DNA from: Rhizobium sp. 9140
Lineage (GTDB): Bacteria > Pseudomonadota > Alphaproteobacteria > Rhizobiales > Rhizobiaceae
DNA: 64,000 nucleotides
Direction: 5' to 3'
Assembly: GCF_900067135.1 (NCBI RefSeq)
Contig: NZ_FJUR01000001.1
Span: 3,227,501 to 3,291,500, forward strand
Of this stretch, positions 1 to 7,097 are shown piece after piece (position 1 is the stretch's first letter; each line of letters starts with the position of its first letter). Both the position numbers and the translations under genes were made by a program. The notes under the pieces are model-generated. The model was not told where the DNA came from. It saw nothing but the letters and a program-made list of their open reading frames with translations, and made no database searches.

Positions 1-1083
1 CGCGTCGACGAGAACGGGGTGCAGCTTCCCTATATTGACCGCGTCGTCCTCAACGTCTCCACGCCCGGCATCATCGCCGCGAAAACCGGTGGCGGCGAAG
101 CCGACCTGCAGGCGCAGAACATCGACTTTACCGACTACGCCTTCATCAAGGATTCCGAAAAGCGGTATCCGGTGAAGGTGAAACTGTGGAAGCGCACGCA
201 AGGGTCGCGCGTCGCGCTGCTGCCGAACCTGAATTACGGTGACCCCGTCTGGCAGGGCCTGCTGCGCGACGTCCGCGTTCGCCGCGCCCTTTCGCTCGCC
301 ATCGACCGGCGCGAGATCAATATAGTTGCCTTCTACGGCCTCGGCAAGGAAAGCGCCGATACCGTGCTGCCGGAGAGCCCGCTCTACAAGCCCGAATATG
401 CCGCCGCATGGTCGCAGCATGACACCGAGCAGGCCAACCGCCTGCTGGACGAGGCGGGCCTGACCGGCCGCAACGAAGACGGCATGCGCCTGCTGCCGGA
501 TGGCCGTCTTGCGCAGATCGTGGTGGAATCCGCCGGCGAGAGCACGCTGGAAACCGACGTGCTCGAGCTCGTGACCGATCACTGGGCAAAGATCGGCATT
601 CCGCTCTTCATCAAGACCTCCCAGCGCGAGGTCTTTCGAAACCGCACCATGGGCGGCGAGATCATGATGTCCATGTGGCTCGGGCTCGACAATGGCGTGC
701 CGACGGCCGACATGAACCCCGGGCAGCTGGCACCGAGCAGCGACGTCCAGCTGCAATGGCCGGTCTGGGGTATGCACTACCTGTCGCTCGGGCAGTTCGG
801 TCATGCGCCGGAGCTTCCCGAGGCGCAGAAGCTTGTCGATCTCCTGAAAGAGTGGCGGCGCACAGCGGATAATGCCGGTCGCACGCGGATCTGGCACGAG
901 ATGCTGTCGATCTACACCGATCAGGTCTATTCGATCGGTATGGTCAACGCCACGCTCCAGCCGATCCTTCATTCGTCGCGCATGCAGAACGTTCCGGAAC
1001 ACGGCCTCTACGGCTTCGATCCGACCTGCTTCTTCGGGGTCTACATGCCGGATACGTTCTGGCTCGGCGACAAGGTGAGCTGA
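1..1083 (+). CDS. ABC transporter solute-binding protein, family 5 (5'-truncated by window)
   Basis: This is the C-terminal part of a periplasmic solute-binding protein of the peptide/nickel (SBP_bac_5) family; the frame is open to base 1, so the N-terminus and signal peptide lie outside. The visible part has the typical RVRRALSLAIDR stretch and the lobe-closing tail of the family. It would capture a peptide or another large ligand for the two permeases that follow three bases later. The ligand cannot be read from sequence; its continuity with glycosyltransferases makes an oligosaccharide-like or peptidoglycan-derived ligand possible, but that is inference. Confidence 0.85.
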   Translation, partial: RVDENGVQLPYIDRVVLNVSTPGIIAAKTGGGEADLQAQNIDFTDYAFIKDSEKRYPVKVKLWKRTQGSRVALLPNLNYGDPVWQGLLRDVRVRRALSLAIDRREINIVAFYGLGKESADTVLPESPLYKPEYAAAWSQHDTEQANRLLDEAGLTGRNEDGMRLLPDGRLAQIVVESAGESTLETDVLELVTDHWAKIGIPLFIKTSQREVFRNRTMGGEIMMSMWLGLDNGVPTADMNPGQLAPSSDVQLQWPVWGMHYLSLGQFGHAPELPEAQKLVDLLKEWRRTADNAGRTRIWHEMLSIYTDQVYSIGMVNATLQPILHSSRMQNVPEHGLYGFDPTCFFGVYMPDTFWLGDKVS

Positions 1084-1086
1084 TCG

Positions 1087-2085
1087 ATGCTGCGATACAT
1101 TCTCTGGCGCGTCAGTGCCATGATCCCGACGCTCGTCATTATCTCGGCCCTCGTCTTCACCATCATCGAACTGCCTCCGGGCGACTATTTCGAGAGCTAC
1201 ATCTCGGAAATGCGCGCCCAGGGCGAAGGCGTCGATATGGCGGAAATCGAGGCGTTGCGGGCCGAATACGGCTTCGACAAGCCGCCGGTCATGCGCTACT
1301 TCTACTGGGTCGCAGGCATGCTGCACGGCGACTTCGGCTATTCGTTCGAATATCAGCTGCCGGTTTCCGACGTGGTCGGCGACCGGCTCTGGCTGACGGT
1401 GATGGTCTCCTTCGTGACCATCCTCTTCACCTGGCTCATTGCCTTCCCGATCGGCATCTACTCCGCCACGCACCAGTACAGCTGGGGTGATTACGGCCTG
1501 ACGTTCCTCGGTCTGCTCGGCCTTGCCATTCCCAATTTCATGTTCGCGCTGATCCTCATGTATTTTGCCAATATGTGGTTCGGCACATCCATCGGGCATC
1601 TGATGGACCAGAAATATCTGTCGCAGCCCATGAGCTGGGACAAATTCCTGTCGATTCTGGAACATCTCTGGATCCCCGTCATCATCATCGGCACGGCCGG
1701 GACAGCGGGCATGATCCGCCGGCTGCGGGCCAACCTGCTCGATGAACTCCAGAAGCAATATGTCGTGACGGCGAAGGCGAAGGGGCTTCACCCCTTCCGC
1801 GCGCTGGTGAAGTACCCGCTCCGCATGGCGCTGAACTTCTTCATCGCCGACATCGGCTCGATCCTGCCCGCCATTATCTCCGGTGCGGAAATCACGGCCA
1901 TCGTGCTGTCGCTCGAAACCACCGGCCCGATGCTCATCAAGGCGCTGCAAAGCCAGGATATGTATCTCGCCGGCTCGTTCCTGATGTTCCTCGCCTTCCT
2001 CACCGTCATCGGCGTGCTCGTTTCCGACATCGCGCTGGCGTTGCTCGATCCGCGCATCCGGCTCCAGGGGGGCAGCACGAAGTGA
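1087..2085 (+). CDS. ABC transporter permease, DppB/OppB type
   Basis: 332 residues with an N-terminal membrane helix (LRYILWRVSAMIPTLVIISA), a periplasmic segment and five further helices, as in DppB-type permeases of peptide importers. The cytoplasmic EAA-like loop reads VVTAKAKGLHPFRALVKYPLR, where the ATPase would dock. The start lies three bases after the stop of the binding protein, with an AAGGTGAG ribosome-binding site inside that gene, so the genes are co-transcribed. It overlaps the next permease by four bases. No partner ATPase gene is in the window; it may lie upstream of base 1. Confidence 0.85.
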   Translation: MLRYILWRVSAMIPTLVIISALVFTIIELPPGDYFESYISEMRAQGEGVDMAEIEALRAEYGFDKPPVMRYFYWVAGMLHGDFGYSFEYQLPVSDVVGDRLWLTVMVSFVTILFTWLIAFPIGIYSATHQYSWGDYGLTFLGLLGLAIPNFMFALILMYFANMWFGTSIGHLMDQKYLSQPMSWDKFLSILEHLWIPVIIIGTAGTAGMIRRLRANLLDELQKQYVVTAKAKGLHPFRALVKYPLRMALNFFIADIGSILPAIISGAEITAIVLSLETTGPMLIKALQSQDMYLAGSFLMFLAFLTVIGVLVSDIALALLDPRIRLQGGSTK

Positions 2086-3299
2086 CATCAACGCATCCGC
2101 CGTCCACGACGTCCTCCAATACGCCTCCCGCCTGCCTGCCCGAATCCGGCCAGCCCCTGACGCACTTCGTATCCGCCGCCCCTTTCGATCCCATGGCCGT
2201 GGAAACCATGACCGAGGAACAGAAGCACGTTTATGAAGCATCCCAGCTTCGATTGATGTGGTGGAAGTTCAAGCGGCACCGGGTCGCCCTGGTCTCGCTC
2301 GTCTTCCTCGTTCTGCTCTATGCGATGATCACGGTCGTCGAGTTTCTGGCGCCCTACAATCTGCACACGCGCAACGTGGATTTCATCCATGCGCCGCCCC
2401 AACAGGTGCATCTGTTCGATGACGGTCAGTTCGTCGGCCCGTTCGTCTATGGCCGCACGATGAACCTGGATATGGACACGCTGCGCCGCGTCTATACGGA
2501 AGATCCCGAGCGGATCGAGAAGCTGCGCTTCTTCTGCAGCGGCGACGCTTACAATTTCTGGGGCCTCGTTCCCGCCTCGCTCCATTTCGTCTGTCCGGCA
2601 CAGGGCGGGCAGTTCTTCATGCTCGGCAGCGATCGGCTCGGTCGCGACGTGCTGTCGCGCATTCTCTACGGCGCCCGTATCTCGCTCACCATCGGCCTGC
2701 TCGGCGTCACGATGAGCTTCATTCTCGGCATCGTCATCGGCGGCCTTGCCGGCTACAAGGGCGGCGTCTTCGACCTCATTGTCCAGCGCGTTATCGAGGT
2801 GCTGCAGTCGATCCCGAGCATTCCGCTCTGGATGGCGCTTGCAGCCATCATGCCGGTCACGTGGAGCCCCCTCGTCATCTATCTCGGCATCACCGCCATT
2901 CTCGGCCTGCTCGACTGGACCGGTCTTGCCCGCGCGGTGCGCTCCAAGCTGCTGGCGCTGCGCGAGGAGGACTACGTGCTTGCGGCACAGCTGATGGGGG
3001 CAAGGACCAGCCGCATCATCGGCCGCCACCTCGTGCCCGGCTTCATGTCGCACCTGATCGCCAGCGCGACCATGTCGATTCCGGCGATGATTCTGGGCGA
3101 AACTGCCTTGAGTTTCCTCGGTCTTGGTCTACGTCCACCGATCACCAGCTGGGGCATTCTCCTGACGGAAGCGCGCAGCGTCAGTACCATCGCTTTTTAT
3201 CCATGGTTGCTCTACCCAACCATTCCGGTCATTCTCGTCATCCTGGCCTTTAACTTTCTCGGCGATGGACTTAGAGATGCGGCTGATCCGTACAAGTGA
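2082..3299 (+). CDS. ABC transporter permease, DppC/OppC type, with long N-terminal and periplasmic extensions
   Basis: 405 residues, about 100 longer than an ordinary DppC. A Ser/Thr/Pro-rich N-terminus of about 60 residues precedes the first helix, and a periplasmic segment of roughly 90 residues (containing VDFIHAPPQQVHLFDDG) lies between helix 1 and the core. The core has the landmark GSDRLGRDVLSRILYGAR and the EAA loop EEDYVLAAQLMGARTSRIIG. The start is GTG in a four-base GTGA overlap with the preceding permease, giving translational coupling. The extensions suggest a special docking requirement for the binding protein; this is inference. Confidence 0.85.
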   Translation: MTSTHPPSTTSSNTPPACLPESGQPLTHFVSAAPFDPMAVETMTEEQKHVYEASQLRLMWWKFKRHRVALVSLVFLVLLYAMITVVEFLAPYNLHTRNVDFIHAPPQQVHLFDDGQFVGPFVYGRTMNLDMDTLRRVYTEDPERIEKLRFFCSGDAYNFWGLVPASLHFVCPAQGGQFFMLGSDRLGRDVLSRILYGARISLTIGLLGVTMSFILGIVIGGLAGYKGGVFDLIVQRVIEVLQSIPSIPLWMALAAIMPVTWSPLVIYLGITAILGLLDWTGLARAVRSKLLALREEDYVLAAQLMGARTSRIIGRHLVPGFMSHLIASATMSIPAMILGETALSFLGLGLRPPITSWGILLTEARSVSTIAFYPWLLYPTIPVILVILAFNFLGDGLRDAADPYK

Positions 3300-3344
3300 G
3301 TTTTCCATGGTGATGAAGCCTGCCCTGTGCGTGGAGCCGTGCCG

Positions 3345-4553
3345 ATGACGCGTCGCATCGAGAATGCTCGCATCCTCATGTACAGCCACGATACGTTCGG
3401 ACTGGGCCACCTTAGGCGGTGCCGGGCAATCGCGCATGCGCTCGTCGAGGATTATCGCGGCCTGCAGGTCCTGATCATCTCGGGCGCGACCATCGCCGGT
3501 GCCTATGATTACCGCGCCCGCGTCGATTTCGTGAAGATCCCCAGCGTCATCAAGCTTCGCAACGGCGAATACACGTCGATGGATCGCCATATCGATCTGA
3601 ACGAGACGCTGAAGATGCGCCGCTCGATCATCCGGCACACGGCAGAGACCTTCAAGCCCGACATCTTCATCGTCGACAAGGAGCCGATGGGCCTTCGCGG
3701 CGAGGTGGAGGACACGCTGGCCTATCTCAAGCATCAGGGGACGACGCTGGTGCTCGGCCTGCGCGAGGTCATGGATGCACCGCATCTGCTCGACGCCGAG
3801 TGGAAGCGCAACGACGTGATGCGCAAGATCGGCCAGTTCTACGACACGGTCTGGGTCTACGGCCCGCCCGACTTCTACGATCCGCTGGTCGGTCTCGACG
3901 TACCGGCGCAGGTGCGCGCCCGCATGGATTTCGTCGGCTTCCTCCAGCGCAGCGTCTCGCTCGATGTCAGCTCCGAGCACAAGCCGAAGGGCGACTATAT
4001 CCTCATCACCACCGGCGGCGGCGGTGATGGATCCGACCTCATCCACGATGTGGTGGATGCCTACCGCGCCGATCCGACGTTGACGCACCCCTCCTTCGTC
4101 GTGCTCGGCCCCTATATGCCGGCCAAGCAGCGCCACAAGCTGCTGTCGAAATGCGCGCTGACCCCGCACCTGACGGTGATCGAGTTCGACAACCGCATGG
4201 AAGAGCTGATCGCCAATGCGAGCGGCGTCGTCGCCATGGGCGGCTACAACACCTATTGCGAAATCCTTTCCTTCGACAAACCGGCCTTGATCGTGCCGCG
4301 CGTCGTCCCGCGCGAGGAACAGCTGATCCGCGCCCGCCGCGCCAGTGAACTCGGGCTCATCGATATGCTGCTGCCACAGGAGGCCGCAGACCCCAAGCGG
4401 CTGGCCGCCGCTCTTCATGCCCTGCCGCACCGCGCGCCGCCGTCCCACCATGCGAGCAACATGCATCTCGACGGCCTGAGTAATATTTCCCGGATCGTCG
4501 GCAACATGCTAGACGGGCGGGAACGCGACCATCTGAGCGTCGTCAAGGCCTGA
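3345..4553 (+). CDS. predicted glycosyltransferase, MurG/GT28-C-like
   Basis: 402 residues with two Rossmann-like halves. The N-terminus YSHDTFGLGHLRRCRAIAHAL is the acceptor-side loop seen in MurG-like glycosyltransferases. The C-terminal half has the nucleotide-sugar binding pattern MGGYNTYCEILSF followed by VPRVVPREEQLIRA, typical of GT28 C-terminal domains. It probably transfers a sugar from a nucleotide donor in the cytoplasm; donor and acceptor are unknown. ATG at 3345 is chosen because GGAG lies nine bases upstream; a GTG at 3327 is possible. It follows the permease by 45 bases and is the first of three consecutive glycosyltransferases. Confidence 0.8.
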   Translation: MTRRIENARILMYSHDTFGLGHLRRCRAIAHALVEDYRGLQVLIISGATIAGAYDYRARVDFVKIPSVIKLRNGEYTSMDRHIDLNETLKMRRSIIRHTAETFKPDIFIVDKEPMGLRGEVEDTLAYLKHQGTTLVLGLREVMDAPHLLDAEWKRNDVMRKIGQFYDTVWVYGPPDFYDPLVGLDVPAQVRARMDFVGFLQRSVSLDVSSEHKPKGDYILITTGGGGDGSDLIHDVVDAYRADPTLTHPSFVVLGPYMPAKQRHKLLSKCALTPHLTVIEFDNRMEELIANASGVVAMGGYNTYCEILSFDKPALIVPRVVPREEQLIRARRASELGLIDMLLPQEAADPKRLAAALHALPHRAPPSHHASNMHLDGLSNISRIVGNMLDGRERDHLSVVKA

Positions 4554-4559
4554 GACTCC

Positions 4560-5804
4560 ATGCAAAGCCGCAAGATCGTCGTCATCCTGAAGGGTTACCC
4601 GCGCCTGTCGGAAACCTTCATCGCCCAGGAACTGCTGGGCCTTGAACAGTCCGGGCTGGAACTGTCGCTGATCTCGATGCGCCACCCGACCGATAAGAAA
4701 CGCCATCCCGTTCACGAGGAGATCCGCGCGCCGGTTCTCTACCTGCCCGAATATCTGCATCAGGAGCCGCTGCGCGTGCTGCGCGGGTTGTGGGCGGCGG
4801 CCCGGCGTCCGGGATTCCGCATAGCCGTCGCCGCTTTCCGGCGCGATCTTGCCCGGGATATCTCGCGCAATAGGGTCCGCCGCTTCGGGCAGGCCGCCGT
4901 CCTTGCCGCGGAATGGCCGGAGGGCGGGGACTGGCTGCACGCCCACTTCATCCACACGCCCGCCTCCGTCGCCGCCTATACCAGCCTCCTGACCGGCATC
5001 CCCTGGACATGCTCGGCCCATGCAAAGGACATCTGGACCTCGCCGGACTGGGAGCTGGCCGACAAGCTTGCCGCCAACCGCTGGACGGTCACCTGCACCG
5101 AAACCGGGTTCCACCACCTGCGAACGCTCGCCGCCGACAAGAAGACCGTGCATCTGAGCTATCACGGCCTCGACCTCGCCCGCTTTGCACCCTTCACGCA
5201 GGAGCGCCGTCGGCGCGACGGCAGCGATCCCACTGACCCCGTCATCATCCTCAGCGTCGGCCGGGCTGTGGAAAAGAAGGGCTACGACCTGCTCCTGAAA
5301 GCTGTGGCAGCCCTGCCTGCCGATCTCGCCTGGCGCTTCGTTCATATCGGCGGCGGCACGCTCGCCAAATCCCTGAAAGACATGGCGAAAGACCTCGGCA
5401 TCGCCGATCGTATCGACTGGCTGGGCGCGATGGCTCAGGAAGACGTTCTCGCGCGCTATCGGGCGTCCGACATCTTCGCGCTCGCCTGCCGCATCGGCGC
5501 GGACGGCGACCGCGACGGTCTGCCGAACGTGATCGTGGAGGCCTCCAGCCAACGCCTCGTCTGTCTGTCCACCACGATCTCCGGCGTGCCCGAGCTTCTG
5601 TCCGACGGGGAGAACGGCCTGCTGGTTCCACCCGAGAACCCGGACGCGATCGCACAGGCTCTGGAGCGCGGCATCCGCGATCCCGATCTCCGCAAGCGGC
5701 TCGGCGACGCTGCCGAACGGCGCGTCCGCCGGGATTTCGACTACCACACCAGCATCACCCAGCTTCGCAATCTCTTTGAAACCGAATGGCGGACAGCCGA
5801 ATGA
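4560..5804 (+). CDS. glycosyltransferase, GT4-like
   Basis: 414 residues. The N-terminal half reads VVILKGYPRLSETFIAQELL, a start typical of GT4 enzymes acting on exopolysaccharides. The C-terminal half has ILSVGRAVEKKGYDLLLKA, then a nucleotide-binding region and the GLPNVIVEASSQRLVCLST acidic motif, with EGV-type residues replaced by SGVPELLSDGENGLLVPP. This is the retaining GT-B fold used for polysaccharide and lipid-linked glycan assembly. It lies six bases after the preceding glycosyltransferase and overlaps the next by four bases, so the three enzymes are probably made together. Confidence 0.85.
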   Translation: MQSRKIVVILKGYPRLSETFIAQELLGLEQSGLELSLISMRHPTDKKRHPVHEEIRAPVLYLPEYLHQEPLRVLRGLWAAARRPGFRIAVAAFRRDLARDISRNRVRRFGQAAVLAAEWPEGGDWLHAHFIHTPASVAAYTSLLTGIPWTCSAHAKDIWTSPDWELADKLAANRWTVTCTETGFHHLRTLAADKKTVHLSYHGLDLARFAPFTQERRRRDGSDPTDPVIILSVGRAVEKKGYDLLLKAVAALPADLAWRFVHIGGGTLAKSLKDMAKDLGIADRIDWLGAMAQEDVLARYRASDIFALACRIGADGDRDGLPNVIVEASSQRLVCLSTTISGVPELLSDGENGLLVPPENPDAIAQALERGIRDPDLRKRLGDAAERRVRRDFDYHTSITQLRNLFETEWRTAE

Positions 5805-6949
5805 CCGAAACGAAACGCGTTCTCTTCTACGTCCAGCACCTGCTCGGCATCGGTCACCTGACCCGCGCGAGCCGCATCGCCAATGCGCTCGCTGTCCGTG
5901 GCTTCGACGTGACCGTGGTCACCGGCGGAAAGCCCGTGTCCGGCTTTCCCGGCCCTGCCGTCCGCCATATCGCGCTGCCGCCCGTCGTCTCCAGCGACGA
6001 GGGCTTCTCCGCCTTGCAGGACATGGATGGCAATCCGGTCGATGACGCCTTCCGCGACATGCGCCGCGACCGGCTGCTCGCGATCCTCCACGAGATCAGG
6101 CCGCATGCCATCCTCACCGAGGCCTTCCCGTTCGGCCGGCGTCAGATGCGCTTCGAGCTTCTCCCCTTCCTCGATGCCGCCCGCGCCATGCCCGAGCCGC
6201 CGAAGATCTTCGCCTCCGTGCGCGATATCCTGCAAAAACGCCCGAAGCCGGAGCGCGACCGCGAGACGGTCGACTATATCGACCGCTATTTCGACCGCAT
6301 CCTCATTCACGGCGACCCGACCTTCGCTCGGCTGGAAGAGACCTTTCCCCATGCCGACGAGATCGCCGACAAGGTGGTCTATACCGGCCTCGTCGCCCCG
6401 CCGCAGCCCGACGCCCCGGCAGACCGTTTCGAAGTGATCGTCTCGGCCGGCGGCGGCGCTGTCGGCCGGCACGTGCTGCACGCGGTCGTGGGCGCGACCG
6501 CAATCCTCCGGCCGGAAAAGCCCTGGGCGCTGATCACCGGACCCAACCTCGCGCAGGCCGACCATGATGCGATCACCGCCGGCGTCGTCGGCAATGTCAA
6601 GGTCTTCCGCTTTCGCCCCGATTTCGCGAGCCTCCTTTCGGGCGCGACCCTCTCTGTGTCGCAGGCCGGTTACAACACGGTGTGCGACATTCTGCGGGCG
6701 CGCTGTCGGGCGATCGTCGTGCCGTTCACGACCGGCGGCGAAACCGAACAGGCGGCCCGTGCAGAACGCCTGGAGCGCCTTGGCCTCGTGACAGCGCTTA
6801 GCGATTCCGACATTTCGGCCGAGCGGATCGCCGCGGCCATCCGCTCCGGTCTCGAGGCTCCGGCCTTCCAGCAGGGCGATCTCTCGATCGACCTCGAGGG
6901 CGCCGACCGGACGGCCGATATCCTGCGCGACATGCTGTCGGACGCGTGA
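5801..6949 (+). CDS. predicted glycosyltransferase, MurG/GT28-C-like (second copy)
   Basis: 382 residues, homologous in layout to the glycosyltransferase at 3345. The N-terminus reads VLFYVQHLLGIGHLTRASRIA; the C-terminal donor site reads SQAGYNTVCDILRARC followed by VPFTTGGETEQAARA. A start at ATG 5801 is preferred because it forms an ATGA overlap with the GT4 gene; an in-frame ATG at 5786 is also possible. A small hairpin (CGGCGA-AA-TCGCCG, 6950-6963) follows the stop without a T-run. The two related enzymes flanking a GT4 enzyme suggest a repeated disaccharide-type assembly, which is inference. Confidence 0.8.
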   Translation: MTETKRVLFYVQHLLGIGHLTRASRIANALAVRGFDVTVVTGGKPVSGFPGPAVRHIALPPVVSSDEGFSALQDMDGNPVDDAFRDMRRDRLLAILHEIRPHAILTEAFPFGRRQMRFELLPFLDAARAMPEPPKIFASVRDILQKRPKPERDRETVDYIDRYFDRILIHGDPTFARLEETFPHADEIADKVVYTGLVAPPQPDAPADRFEVIVSAGGGAVGRHVLHAVVGATAILRPEKPWALITGPNLAQADHDAITAGVVGNVKVFRFRPDFASLLSGATLSVSQAGYNTVCDILRARCRAIVVPFTTGGETEQAARAERLERLGLVTALSDSDISAERIAAAIRSGLEAPAFQQGDLSIDLEGADRTADILRDMLSDA

Positions 6950-7012
6950 CGGCGAAATCGCCGCTCACACGCTTCAGGACGATGCGTTTGCGGGTGGTTT
7001 TCCTGCCATCAC

Positions 7013-7021
7013 TGCTATAGA
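7013..7021 (+). promoter_or_regulatory. possible extended -10 promoter element before the pseudo-ABC gene
   Basis: TGCTATAGA matches an extended -10 box (TGn-TATAGA). It lies in the 148-base gap between the last glycosyltransferase and the ABC-like gene. No convincing -35 is seen at 17 bases. Support is sequence similarity only. Confidence 0.25.
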
Positions 7022-7097
7022 TTTCACCGTAACGGAGGAGACAGACGAGCACCTGGTCCGCCGCGTCGTCTCCGCTTCGTCTCGATGGCAGCCCTTC

